Positions 47,230 through 55,775 of a DNA stretch of 64,000 nt are shown piece after piece. Within the stretch, counting starts at the first letter, position 1. The number at the start of each line of letters is the position of its first letter. The notes under the pieces were generated by a model. The model was not told the origin of the DNA. It worked only from the letters and a program-made list of their open reading frames with translations, and did no database searches. The DNA comes from Aeromicrobium sp. A1-2. Its GTDB lineage: Bacteria; Actinomycetota; Actinomycetes; Propionibacteriales; Nocardioidaceae. The position numbers were made by a program, and so were the translations under genes. The stretch lies in contig NZ_CP027482.1 of the NCBI RefSeq assembly GCF_003443875.1, positions 186,001 through 250,000 of the forward strand, written 5' to 3'.

Positions 47230-48197
47230 ACGACCGTTCGACGCGGAACCCGACCATCGCCGCCGTGATCGGCATCCTGCTGATCGCCCTGGCACTGCTG
47301 CTGGTGCTCCGGCTGGACCGGCTTCCCTTCGTCTCCGGCGGGGGACGTGAGCTGAGCGCCGAGTTCAGCGACTCCAGCGGGCTCGAGCGCGGTGACCGGG
47401 TCGAGGTCGCGGGCGTCAACGTCGGCGAGGTGCAGGACGTCGTGATGGGTCGAGCGCACGTCATCGTCCGGTTCACGATCGACCCGGCGATCCGGCTCGG
47501 CTCGACCACCACCGCGTCGATCCGGGTCGGCAACCTGCTGGGCAGCAAGTTCGTGGAGATCGTGCCCCAGGGCACGGGAGCGCTCGCTTCGGGTGCCATC
47601 CCGGTCGCGCGGACCACGCCGGCATACGACATCGTCACGGCGTTCGGCGAGCTGACCGACACCGTCGAGCAGATCGACACCGACCAGCTCGGGACGGCGC
47701 TGGACACGATCGCCACGACCTTCGAGGGATCGTCCGAGGACGTGCACGCGGCGATCCGTGGGCTGTCCCAGATCACTCGCACGATCGCGTCGCGGGACGA
47801 GGAGGTCGGGATGCTGCTGGGGCGCAGCCAGACGTTGACGGCCTCGCTGGACGGCAGCAAGGCCGACCTGACCCACCTTGTGGTCCAGGCCAACGCGCTG
47901 CTGGCCGAGGTCGATCGGAGACGCGATGCCCTGCGCGGTCTGGTGATCCATTCGCGCCAGCTGTCCGAGGAGCTGCGCGGACTGGTCAAGGACAACCAGA
48001 AGCAGATCGGTCCGGCCCTCGACGAGCTCGAGCAGGTGACCGAGCTGCTCGCCGAGCGTCAGGACCAGCTCGGCGACACGGTGCACGCCGTCGCCAAGTT
48101 CGCCCGGGTCTTCAGCAACACGATCGGCAGTGGCCCATGGTTCGACTCCACGATCGGCAACGGGCCCAACAATCTCGAGCTGGGACCGAAACCATGA
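47226..48197 (+). CDS. mceC: MCE-family lipid-transfer protein C
   Basis: A 323-residue Mce protein with an N-terminal anchor (IAAVIGILLIALALLLVL), MCE domain (LERGDRVEVAGVNVGEVQ) and helical tail. GTG start at 47226 overlaps the mceB stop. Confidence 0.92.
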   Translation: MNDRSTRNPTIAAVIGILLIALALLLVLRLDRLPFVSGGGRELSAEFSDSSGLERGDRVEVAGVNVGEVQDVVMGRAHVIVRFTIDPAIRLGSTTTASIRVGNLLGSKFVEIVPQGTGALASGAIPVARTTPAYDIVTAFGELTDTVEQIDTDQLGTALDTIATTFEGSSEDVHAAIRGLSQITRTIASRDEEVGMLLGRSQTLTASLDGSKADLTHLVVQANALLAEVDRRRDALRGLVIHSRQLSEELRGLVKDNQKQIGPALDELEQVTELLAERQDQLGDTVHAVAKFARVFSNTIGSGPWFDSTIGNGPNNLELGPKP

Positions 48198-49393
48198 CGA
48201 TGCTCTCCGGGCGCGCCACTCCCCGTGTTGCCGCAGCGGTCGTGGGCTTGCTGCTCGTGGCAGCCCTCGTCACGATGACGCGCGGCGAGGCGACCCGCAC
48301 CGTGAGCGCGGTGTTCCCGCGGACGGTGAGCCTGTTCGAGGGATCCGACGTACGCATCATGGGCATCCGCGTCGGCACGGTCACCGCGATCACCCCGCAG
48401 GGCACGTCGGTCCGCGTCGACATGGAGTACGCCCGCAAGTACGACGTCCCGGCCGACGCCAAGGCGGTCATCGTGTCGCCCTCGGTGATCTCGGACCGCT
48501 TCGTCCAGCTCACCCCGGCCTACGTCGGCGGTGAGCGTCTTGCCGAGGGGGCGGTGATCGCCCAGGAGGACACCGCGGTGCCGGTCGAGCTGGATCGCAC
48601 CTTCGAGGCGACCCAGCAGCTCATGGACGCCCTCGGCCCCAGCGGCGCCAACCGGCACGGGGCGCTGTCCGGACTGCTCTCGGTGCTCGCCGACACCCTC
48701 GACGGGCAAGGAGCCGAGCTCAACGGCGCGATCACGGGCGTGTCGGACGTGGTGGGGACGCTCGGCGACCACGCTGATGACATCAGCGGCTCGATCACGC
48801 ACCTCAGCAGCCTCAGCTCACGCCTGGCCGACTACGACTCGGACATCGAGGGCCTCAACACGCGGCTGGCATCGGTCTCCTCCTCGTTGGCCGACAACCA
48901 GGACAACATCTCGATCCTGCTGGCCAGCCTGGCGAAGTCCCTGGGTGAGGTCGGGACGTTCGTCGAGGACAATCGCGAGTCGCTCTCGGCCAACGTGGAG
49001 TCGCTGTCCCGTGTCGCGACGGCGCTCGACGACGAGCGCATCGCGCTGACCCAGATCGTCGACATCGCACCGCTGGCCTTCACCAACCTGGTCAACACGT
49101 ACGATCCGGCGACCAAGGCCGTGCGCACCCGGGCCAACTTCGCCGAGGTCCTGCGCCGTGCTGACCTGGCGATCTGCAGCGCGATCCCGGCTGCGGCCGG
49201 TGACTCCGCAGACACCGCCTGCGACCTGCTCAGGTCGATCGTCGTGGCCCTGCCCGACCAGGGTGGCATCGGTCTGCCGGCGACGCCGAGCGCCGACCCG
49301 ACGGATCCGTCCCAGCTGCCGCAGCTCATCGCGGGACTGAGCGGCACCGAGGACCTGCTCGGCGGCATCGCCGGTGTGGTCGGAGGGCGATGA
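48194..49393 (+). CDS. mceD: MCE-family lipid-transfer protein D
   Basis: A 399-residue Mce protein with N-terminal anchor (VAAAVVGLLLVAALVTM), MCE domain (LFEGSDVRIMGIRVGTVTAI) and a long Ser/Leu-rich coiled-coil-like tail (HLSSLSSRLADYDSDIEGLN). ATGA overlaps on both sides. Confidence 0.93.
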   Translation: MTMLSGRATPRVAAAVVGLLLVAALVTMTRGEATRTVSAVFPRTVSLFEGSDVRIMGIRVGTVTAITPQGTSVRVDMEYARKYDVPADAKAVIVSPSVISDRFVQLTPAYVGGERLAEGAVIAQEDTAVPVELDRTFEATQQLMDALGPSGANRHGALSGLLSVLADTLDGQGAELNGAITGVSDVVGTLGDHADDISGSITHLSSLSSRLADYDSDIEGLNTRLASVSSSLADNQDNISILLASLAKSLGEVGTFVEDNRESLSANVESLSRVATALDDERIALTQIVDIAPLAFTNLVNTYDPATKAVRTRANFAEVLRRADLAICSAIPAAAGDSADTACDLLRSIVVALPDQGGIGLPATPSADPTDPSQLPQLIAGLSGTEDLLGGIAGVVGGR

Positions 49394-50532
49394 TGCGCAA
49401 TCTACTGGCTGCCGTCCTCGCCGCGCTGCTGCTCGGCGGCTGCGGCTATTCGGGCCTCGGGCAGTTGCCCCTGCCGGGTGGTCCCGACACCGGCAAGGAC
49501 TCGTACGTCGTCACGGCGGACTTCTCCGACGTGCTCAACCTGGCCCGCCAGTCGACTGTCAAGGCCGACGGTGTGACGATCGGCCGGGTCGAGCGGATCG
49601 AGCGGCGTGGTTGGAAGGCGCGGGCGGTGCTGCGAATCCGTGGAGACGTCGCGCTGCCGGCCGAGACCGTGGCGCACATCGGGCAGACCAGCCTGCTCGG
49701 AGAGAAGTTCGTCGACCTCCAGGCCCCAGCCGGGCCGGCGGACGGTCCAGTGCTCAAGGATGGTTCGGCCATTTCCATCGGCAGCACGAGCCGGGGGGCT
49801 GAGGTCGAGGAGGTCCTCGGTGCGCTGTCCCTGCTGCTCAACGGTGGCGGAGTTGCCCAGCTCAAGTCGATCTCCCAGGAGCTCCACCAGGCGCTGGACC
49901 CGGACACCGTCGACGCTGCACGGTTCCTCCAGCAGCTCGACCGCTTCGTCGGCACCCTGGATCGCAACCGCACCACGATCATCGAGACCCTCGAGAACGT
50001 CGACGCGCTGACCCGCACGATCAACGCGGACCGCCGGACCGTCGACCAGGCCCTGGATGACCTCGGTCCCGGCTTCCGTGTCCTCGCCGGGCAGCAGGAG
50101 GAGCTCACGTCGATGCTGGGGCACCTCGACTCGTTCAGCACCGTGGCGTCCGATGTGGTCCGGCAATCCGGCGCCGACCTGACCGCCGATCTGGATGCGC
50201 TGCGTCCCACCCTGGCCCAGCTCGCCGCGGCGGGCGACTCCCTGCCCCAGGCGCTCGAGGTGATCCTGACCTTCCCGTTCCCGGACGCGGTCCTCAACGC
50301 CGTCAAGGGCGACTACGTGAATCTCGACGTCGAGATCGACCTGTCCGCCCTGGACATCCTCAAGAACGTCACCGGCGGCATCGTCGACCCGTACATCCTG
50401 CCGCTGCCGTTCGACGACGTCGACGAGCCGCTGCTCGTGCCTGGTCTCCCGGCCGCGTCGACGACGGAAGCGCCCATCGTCCCGTCGGTCGACGGCGGCC
50501 TGCTGGGCCTGCTGCTGGGTGGCGTGCGATGA
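49390..50532 (+). CDS. mceE: MCE-family lipoprotein E (LprK-type)
   Basis: A 380-residue Mce protein with a lipoprotein signal peptide: AAVLAALLLGGC with the lipid-modified cysteine at residue 18. In mce operons the fifth Mce is regularly the lipoprotein, as here. MCE domain: STVKADGVTIGRVERIERRG. Confidence 0.93.
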   Translation: MMRNLLAAVLAALLLGGCGYSGLGQLPLPGGPDTGKDSYVVTADFSDVLNLARQSTVKADGVTIGRVERIERRGWKARAVLRIRGDVALPAETVAHIGQTSLLGEKFVDLQAPAGPADGPVLKDGSAISIGSTSRGAEVEEVLGALSLLLNGGGVAQLKSISQELHQALDPDTVDAARFLQQLDRFVGTLDRNRTTIIETLENVDALTRTINADRRTVDQALDDLGPGFRVLAGQQEELTSMLGHLDSFSTVASDVVRQSGADLTADLDALRPTLAQLAAAGDSLPQALEVILTFPFPDAVLNAVKGDYVNLDVEIDLSALDILKNVTGGIVDPYILPLPFDDVDEPLLVPGLPAASTTEAPIVPSVDGGLLGLLLGGVR

Positions 50533-51719
50533 GGCGGGCGACCAGGCTCAGGCTGCTGGCCTTCCTGCTGATCGGTGCCGTCGCGGTCGTCCACGCGGGT
50601 GTCCGCTATGCGGGCCTCGGCAGCCTCGTGCGCTCCGACTCGTACGAAGTGACCGTGCGGCTGGCCGACAGCGGGGGGCTCTTCGACCGCGCCGAGGTCA
50701 CCTATCGCGGGGTGACGGTCGGCCGGGTCACCGATGTGAGGTTCCGGCGCGACGGGGTGGACGCAGTGCTCGCGATCGAGCGGGACCGGCGGATCCCGTC
50801 GGACCTGGCCGTCGAGGTGCACAACCGCTCGGCGGTCGGCGAGCAGTACATCGACCTGGTGCCGGCGAGCACCGGCGCGCCCTACCTGGCTGCGGGCGAC
50901 GTCGTGCAGGAGAGCGTGACCTCGACACCTATCGACGAGAACGACCTGCTGGTCTCGATCGACCGCTTCGTGCGGTCGGTCGACACCGACGACCTGGCGA
51001 CGGTCATCGACGAGACCGGGATCGCGTTCGAGGGCGTCGGTGACGACCTCCAACGACTGATCGACGGCGGTGCAGCCCTCGTGGATGCCGCTGCCCGGTC
51101 GCTGCCCGCTACGCGTGAGCTGCTGCAGAGTGGCCGCGTCGTGCTGGAGACCCAGGACGACCAGGCGCAGCTGATCTCGGGCTACCTCGGGGACCTCGCC
51201 GGCGTCAGCGGAGTGCTGAGCGATCAGGACGGCGACCTCCGGGTGATCCTGCGGGACGGGAGCTTGGCCGCCGGACAGCTCAAGATCCTGGCCGATGACC
51301 TCGCCCCGTCGCTGGAGCCCCTGCTCGCCGATCTGGTCGACCTGGGTGACATCGCCTACCGTCGCCAGGACGGCATCGAGGAGACGCTCGTGGCGCTGCC
51401 GTGGGCACTGGCCAGCGCCCAGACGCCAGGACGGGAGGGCCGGGCGCACTTCGGCCTCGCGCTCGCACAGGACCCCGCCGTCTGCCAGGAGGGCTACGTG
51501 CCGGTCAGCGAGTGGCGGGCCGCGCGAGACACGACACATGTCCCGGCCCCCGACAGCCTGGGCTGCGACGAGGCAGCACCGTCGGTGCCACGCGGCTCGC
51601 CGGCTGTCATCGGCCGCACGGGCGCTGGCGACCTCGGACGGTCCGCTGCGATGGGCAGCACCAGCGGGTCGAGCCGGTCGTGGAGGACGATGTTCACGGT
51701 CCCCCTTCTGGGGGACTAG
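50529..51719 (+). CDS. mceF: MCE-family lipid-transfer protein F
   Basis: A 396-residue Mce protein with an N-terminal anchor (LRLLAFLLIGAVAVVHAGV), MCE domain (FDRAEVTYRGVTVGRVTDV) and helical tail; a Ser/Arg-rich end. Last gene of the operon; a perfect hairpin overlaps its last codons. The mce-associated (Mas) genes that often follow are missing. Confidence 0.93.
   Translation: MRRATRLRLLAFLLIGAVAVVHAGVRYAGLGSLVRSDSYEVTVRLADSGGLFDRAEVTYRGVTVGRVTDVRFRRDGVDAVLAIERDRRIPSDLAVEVHNRSAVGEQYIDLVPASTGAPYLAAGDVVQESVTSTPIDENDLLVSIDRFVRSVDTDDLATVIDETGIAFEGVGDDLQRLIDGGAALVDAAARSLPATRELLQSGRVVLETQDDQAQLISGYLGDLAGVSGVLSDQDGDLRVILRDGSLAAGQLKILADDLAPSLEPLLADLVDLGDIAYRRQDGIEETLVALPWALASAQTPGREGRAHFGLALAQDPAVCQEGYVPVSEWRAARDTTHVPAPDSLGCDEAAPSVPRGSPAVIGRTGAGDLGRSAAMGSTSGSSRSWRTMFTVPLLGD
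51699..51716 (+). terminator. Hairpin at end of mceF
   Basis: GTCCCCC-TTCT-GGGGGAC, a perfect 7-bp stem with a 4-nt loop ending directly before the TAG stop codon. Confidence 0.6.
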
Positions 51720-51735
51720 CCTCCGACGGCGGCCC

Positions 51736-52086
51736 TCAGGACGTGCTGAGCAGCACTGCTGTGACCACGGCGCCGGCCGAGCACACGATCGCCGGGGCGG
51801 CTACGAGCCACGTGTCGCCGGCGCGCCGGTGGGCCATGATCGCGCCCGCGGTCAGCGCGGCCAGGCACCCGGCCGCCAGGACGCCGAGCCACGGGACCGC
51901 GAGGCCGATCAGCAGCCCCGCGACGCCCGCGAGCTCGAGGATGCCGACCAGCCTGAACGCCCGAAGGGTCAGCCCGAGCCGGGCCGCGGTCTCGGGGTGC
52001 GGCGGCCTGAAAAGGATCATCTCCACCCCGGCCTTGGCGAAGACCGCGGACGCCAGCAGGGTCAGGACGATCCGTGCGACGTCCAT
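51736..52086 (-). CDS. DoxX-like small membrane protein
   Basis: A 116-residue protein with four membrane helices, resembling the DoxX/DUF4267 group (FAKAGVEMILFRPPHP, then LVGILELAGVAGLLIGL). Function unknown; such proteins often sit beside oxidoreductases. The ATG at 52086 shares one base with the upstream gene's stop (TGATG). Third gene of a minus-strand operon. Confidence 0.75.
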   Translation of the reverse strand: MDVARIVLTLLASAVFAKAGVEMILFRPPHPETAARLGLTLRAFRLVGILELAGVAGLLIGLAVPWLGVLAAGCLAALTAGAIMAHRRAGDTWLVAAPAIVCSAGAVVTAVLLSTS

Positions 52087-53147
52087 CAGCTCAGGGCGAC
52101 CATCTCGTGCAGCGTCGATCCGGTGCGTGTGATGGTCTCGCCGTCCTCGACCACGGTCAGGGTGTACGTCGAGTCGAAGCGGAAGTAGCCCGGTCGGCCG
52201 ACCAGGGCGTGCACGATCGGCTTGACCATGCGTGAGCGCGCGACCGGAACCTCGTCCAGCAGGTCCTGCGCATCGATGATGAGCTGGACGTCCAGGCGCA
52301 GGTCGACCCGGCCCGGGACCTGCAGTCGGATCCACGTCGGATAGGTGCGGTTGGCCGCCGGGTGGAAGACCAGCGGGCCCTCGGTCAGCTCGACCTCACC
52401 GGTGCTGAGCACGATCTCGTCGCCCTTCGCGAGCATCATCGGCCGGGACATGTGCCGGCCCAACCGCTTCTGCGTCAGGACTGTCGCGAAGATCAGCGAG
52501 TAGTCGTCGAGGTACAGCCGGCCCCAGTGCCAGCGGTCGATGATCCGCTTCATGTCTCCGACGCCCCAGTTGTGATCGGCGTACCCGATGCCGGTCACGA
52601 CGGTCGTCTCGCCGGCGATCGTGATGGAGCCGGTGACCTGCTCGCGAGGTCCGCCGACGCACCAGCCGAAGTGGTCGGTGCCGCCGTAGAAGGTGTCGCC
52701 GCGGCCGGGCATCCAGCTCGGCAGCTCATTGCGGAACGTCAGGTCGAAGGCCACGTCCTCCTCGGCGAGGTGGATCCGGAACACCGGAAGGTCGTCCTCG
52801 CCGGTGTCCTGGACCGCGGTGTTCGCCCCGATGCGCACGTCGGCGCGCTGGGCCGAGAACGTTGCCTGGTCCTTGGGATAGGACTTGCGGATCTGTCGGC
52901 GGGATCCGTCGGGGCCGTAGATCAGGATCTCGACCGAAGGATCGCAGCTCGCGCGTTCCTCGGGCCGGCGCTTGGTGAAGAAGGCGATCACGGTGTGGCC
53001 GCTGTCGAGCCGGGCGTCGAAGTACCAGTGCTCGAACGCCTTCTTGCTGGTCGAGACGTGCAGGGCGTTGTCGGCGGGCGTGACCCGGGTCAGGACGGCG
53101 TCCTTGCTGCCCGGGCCGTTCCAGCCTTCGACGATCGTGGGACTCAT
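52086..53147 (-). CDS. CrtC/AttH lipocalin-like protein
   Basis: A 353-residue two-domain beta-barrel protein like AttH and carotenoid 1,2-hydratase (CrtC). The N-terminal barrel carries KAFEHWYFDARLDSGHTVIA, and the region GIGYADHNWGVGDMKRIIDR contains the DHxWG motif of this family. Substrates are probably hydrophobic (terpenoid, steroid or fatty acid); catalysis is not certain. AGGAG ribosome site before the ATG. It lies between the MpaB-like and DoxX-like genes. Confidence 0.75.
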   Translation of the reverse strand: MSPTIVEGWNGPGSKDAVLTRVTPADNALHVSTSKKAFEHWYFDARLDSGHTVIAFFTKRRPEERASCDPSVEILIYGPDGSRRQIRKSYPKDQATFSAQRADVRIGANTAVQDTGEDDLPVFRIHLAEEDVAFDLTFRNELPSWMPGRGDTFYGGTDHFGWCVGGPREQVTGSITIAGETTVVTGIGYADHNWGVGDMKRIIDRWHWGRLYLDDYSLIFATVLTQKRLGRHMSRPMMLAKGDEIVLSTGEVELTEGPLVFHPAANRTYPTWIRLQVPGRVDLRLDVQLIIDAQDLLDEVPVARSRMVKPIVHALVGRPGYFRFDSTYTLTVVEDGETITRTGSTLHEMVALS

Positions 53148-53181
53148 GCGGGTGCTCCTGTGGGTGGTGAGGGTCGGGGTA

Positions 53182-54456
53182 TCAGCGGCGCAGCGAGCTG
53201 CTGGCGTCGAACTCGGCCTGGCGGCCTTCCATCTGGGCCGCGTGCCAGCTCTTGCGATGGCGGTCCATGGTCCGCAGGTGGAGCTGCTTGAGGCCGGGGA
53301 GCCGGCGCAGCAGCTCGGTCGCGGTGACGAGTGGAAGGCGGGCGATCGGGATCAGGATCCACGGGAAGGCCCGCGGCATGTCGTACAGCTTGCGGGTGCC
53401 GGGCGCCATCCACAGCGCGCAGTACGCCGAGTAGATGCGGAAGTTGTAGGCGGCGCGCAGGTGCTTGAGGCCCCGCTGCCCGGTGCGTGGCGCGAACGCG
53501 GCAGGGAACGACTCGATGAGCTCCTTGCCGGCCGCGCCGGAGTCGTACGACCGTGCGGCGGTCGTCATCGCGATCGCCTGGAGCTGCTCGCGGATCGTCG
53601 TGGTCGGCCACTGGGGCTGCACGCCGAGCAAGTGCCCCATGTAGCGGTTGAAGTGGATCAGCGCCCGCATCTCCTTGGGTGTCGTCTGGTAGCCCAGGAG
53701 CCACAGGGACATCGCGGGAGCCACGGCCCCGCCGATCTGGGTCATCTGCTCGTACGTCTGGCTGATCGGCAGACCCCATGCCTCGTGGTCCCACTCGGGG
53801 TGGTCGCCGACGCGCTTGCGCACCGCGACGTGCATGACCCTGACCTGCATCGCGGTCTTGCGGGCCTGTGAGCCGACCTCGAACAGCGCGCCCGGCTCCG
53901 AGACGTCGATCCAGAACTTGCAGGTCTCCAGGAAGCGGCGCAGGGCGTTGTCGCCGGCGTAGCCTCCGGCGAGCGACAGCGGCATGGCGACGGCGCCCTC
54001 GGTGTAGATCTCCAGGGTGATCGCCCCGGCGACGCTGTAGAGCATCGTGCCCCAGCGACGCCACACCCGAGCGCCCTGCTCGACCAGGTCGCGATCGACC
54101 CAGTCCGGGACGGTCTCGAGCTCGGTGAACAAGGTCTTCATCGACTCCGGAGCATCCGGGATCGAGTCGATGCCGTGGTCGAGCGCCTCGTCGAGCATCG
54201 CCCGTCCGCGCTGGTGGCCGATCTCGCCGAAGAAGACGTCGGCGACGTACTTCTCCGCGACGGGATCGCCGACGTACATGTCATCGCACAGCAGCTGGGC
54301 CTGCTCGTCGGTCGGGAACAGGTCGTGCCGGAGGACCTTCTTGACGAACCGTTCGCGCCGGCGCCACTCGGGGCGCTGCTTGTTCTCCCAGTACGGGAAC
54401 GCGGTGGGGGTGCGCGGTGCGGTCGGTGCCGGTGGGGTTGTGTCGTGCAGCGTCAC
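53182..54456 (-). CDS. MpaB/Lcp-like (DUF2236) oxygenase
   Basis: A 424-residue all-helical protein of the DUF2236 family, which includes MpaB and latex-clearing oxygenase Lcp. The conserved QVRVMHVAVRKRVGDHPEWD (about residues 203-222) carries the histidine and arginines expected near the heme, with GAITLEIYTEGAVAMPLSLAG upstream and ALIHFNRYMGHLLGV downstream. These proteins cleave C=C bonds or oxidise hydrophobic substrates. GTG start with GGAG. It is divergent to the TetR gene. Confidence 0.85.
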   Translation of the reverse strand: MTLHDTTPPAPTAPRTPTAFPYWENKQRPEWRRRERFVKKVLRHDLFPTDEQAQLLCDDMYVGDPVAEKYVADVFFGEIGHQRGRAMLDEALDHGIDSIPDAPESMKTLFTELETVPDWVDRDLVEQGARVWRRWGTMLYSVAGAITLEIYTEGAVAMPLSLAGGYAGDNALRRFLETCKFWIDVSEPGALFEVGSQARKTAMQVRVMHVAVRKRVGDHPEWDHEAWGLPISQTYEQMTQIGGAVAPAMSLWLLGYQTTPKEMRALIHFNRYMGHLLGVQPQWPTTTIREQLQAIAMTTAARSYDSGAAGKELIESFPAAFAPRTGQRGLKHLRAAYNFRIYSAYCALWMAPGTRKLYDMPRAFPWILIPIARLPLVTATELLRRLPGLKQLHLRTMDRHRKSWHAAQMEGRQAEFDASSSLRR

Positions 54457-54496
54457 GCGTTCTCCTGGGTCGTACGGTCGCTCGTCGCGATCACCG

Positions 54497-54512
54497 TACC
54501 CTACGGTATGGT
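54497..54512. promoter_or_regulatory. 16-bp element shared with the mce promoter
   Basis: TACCCTACGGTATGGT, 14 of 16 positions identical to 43316-43331. It lies 41 nt before the MpaB-like gene and 79 nt before the TetR gene, between two divergent starts, which is the usual place for an autoregulatory TetR operator. Confidence 0.5.
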
Positions 54513-54522
54513 TTGGGCGCTG

Positions 54523-54535
54523 GACAATGGTTGTC
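54523..54535. promoter_or_regulatory. Palindrome in the tetR/mpaB intergene
   Basis: GACAA-TGG-TTGTC, perfect 5-bp arms with a 3-nt centre. Alternative TetR operator. Confidence 0.35.
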
Positions 54536-54591
54536 GCGTGCCGCCCCCTCGGTAGGCTGGCAGCCCAACCGGTCGCGGAAAGGGCTCACCC

Positions 54592-55176
54592 ATGGCGGCA
54601 TCGCCACGTACCACCGCGGGATCCAAGCGCCTGTCGCTCGACGACTGGACGATCCGGGCCCTCGATCTGTTGAAGGCCGAAGGGGTCGGTGCGCTCAAGA
54701 TCAGCCGGCTCTGCAGCGAGCTGGGCGTCACGAAGGGCAGCTTCTACTGGCACTTCGCGGACGTCGAGGGACTCAAGGAGGCCGTCGCGGAGCGCTGGTG
54801 CTCGCAGACCCGCGAGGCGCTGGGGCAGCTCTCGGTGCTCGACGACCTCCCGCCGCTCGAACGGCTGCGGATCATGAGCTTGCGGCTGGTCGATGACGAC
54901 TCCTGGAGCGTCGAGCGGGCTCTGCGTGACTGGGCCCGCAGCGATCCGTTGGTTGCCGGGGTCATTGCCGAGTCCGACCAGTTCGTGTTCGAGCTCGTCC
55001 AGGGAGCGATCGCCGAGCTGGGCCACGATGCTGCGAGTGCGCGCATGCGGGCGGGGCTGCTGGTCTACGCCGGAATCGGTTTTGCCCACGGACAGTCGGC
55101 CTTGCCCAAGCCCACGGCCGATGACATCGAGGACCTGCTCGACTTCCTGGCGGGTGAGCGCGGCGCCGACCGCTGA
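54592..55176 (+). CDS. TetR-family regulator
   Basis: A 194-residue TetR-family repressor. The N-terminal HTH is LKISRLCSELGVTKGSFYWH, directly followed by FADVEGLKEAVAERW. The C-terminal ligand domain is all-helical (about residues 70-190). It is divergent to the MpaB-like/CrtC-like/DoxX-like operon and most likely controls it. A 16-bp element shared with the mce promoter suggests that it also controls the mce operon. The ligand is probably a lipid or acyl-CoA; that is inference. Confidence 0.9.
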   Translation: MAASPRTTAGSKRLSLDDWTIRALDLLKAEGVGALKISRLCSELGVTKGSFYWHFADVEGLKEAVAERWCSQTREALGQLSVLDDLPPLERLRIMSLRLVDDDSWSVERALRDWARSDPLVAGVIAESDQFVFELVQGAIAELGHDAASARMRAGLLVYAGIGFAHGQSALPKPTADDIEDLLDFLAGERGADR

Positions 55177-55238
55177 CCAGTTTGGTGTCGCGCCATGGTC
55201 CTGCGATAGTCTTGCTTGTCGTTGCTCCGGCAACACCT

Positions 55239-55320
55239 GGCAGGTTGCCCGAGTGGCCAAAGGGATCTGACTGTAAATCAGACGGCAACGCCTACGCAGG
55301 TTCGAACCCTGCACCTGCCA
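55239..55320 (+). tRNA. tRNA-Tyr (anticodon GTA)
   Basis: Acceptor stem GGCAGGT (55239-55245) pairs with ACCTGCC (55313-55319), discriminator A. Anticodon arm TCTGA-CTGTAAA-TCAGA places GTA at 55273-55275. There is a 13-nt variable region and a T arm GCAGG-TTCGAAC-CCTGC. CCA is not encoded. The 3' half is repeated at 56951, marking an integration site. Confidence 0.95.
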
Positions 55321-55327
55321 CAGCACG
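55271..55327 (+). repeat. Left attachment repeat (within tRNA-Tyr)
   Basis: 57 bp from the anticodon loop to 7 nt past the tRNA; identical to 56951-57007 except position 55290 (G) against 56970 (A). Confidence 0.85.
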
Positions 55328-55379
55328 GAGAAGTGCCCCTGAACTGCGGAAACGCGAGTCAGGGGCACTTCTCATTTTT
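55328..55379 (+). terminator. Intrinsic terminator of tRNA-Tyr
   Basis: 15-bp perfect arms, GAGAAGTGCCCCTGA (55328-55342) and TCAGGGGCACTTCTC (55359-55373), followed by ATTTTT. A T-tract is unusual in this window. Confidence 0.85.
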
Positions 55380-55641
55380 CGTCAGCCAACGGGATTCGGA
55401 CATTTCGGCGAAAAGGCTCTGACCTGCGGCGATGCGCGGAATGCGGGCTGTCAAGCGATTGCGCGTTGTGAGATGTCCTTTGGCGCGATCACTTGTCGCT
55501 CAGACCGCAGGGGAACGGGCGGAACCCTATCGATCTTGGCGGCAGGTCCAAGACCGACGAAGTCGCGGCGGGGCCACTTGAAGTGGAAAGTGCAGGCATG
55601 AAGCAATGTCGAGGCGGTACGTCAATCCGCCGCGTACGGGC

Positions 55642-55686
55642 CCAAGTTGTTGTGTTGTACTAATTGCTCGTAGGGCGCGACAACTT
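55642..55686. repeat. 45-bp repeat in fic control region, copy 1
   Basis: Begins CCAAGTTGTTGTGTTG and ends CGCGACAACTT; the outer AAGTTGT and ACAACTT are inverted repeats of each other. Same length and same ends as copy 2, with a more variable middle. Confidence 0.7.
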
Positions 55687-55699
55687 TCTGCTACGCTTT

Positions 55700-55744
55700 C
55701 CAAGTTGTTGTGTTGCATTTAATTGCGGCATAACGCGACAACTT
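55700..55744. repeat. 45-bp repeat in fic control region, copy 2
   Basis: Same ends as copy 1, with start points 58 bp apart. Within it TTGTTG (55705-55710) and CATAAC (55729-55734) are 18 nt apart and could be the fic -35 and -10, so a protein bound to the repeat ends would cover the promoter. Confidence 0.6.
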
Positions 55745-55775
55745 GTGCCAGACCGCATAACAAGGAGGTCAGCCT

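Larger units (their letters stand above)
55380..55775. other. 396-nt non-coding region before fic
   Basis: No convincing gene. The left part is featureless apart from short chance frames; the right part holds two 45-bp repeats that form the probable fic control region, and an AAGGAGGT ribosome site at 55762-55769. Confidence 0.7.
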
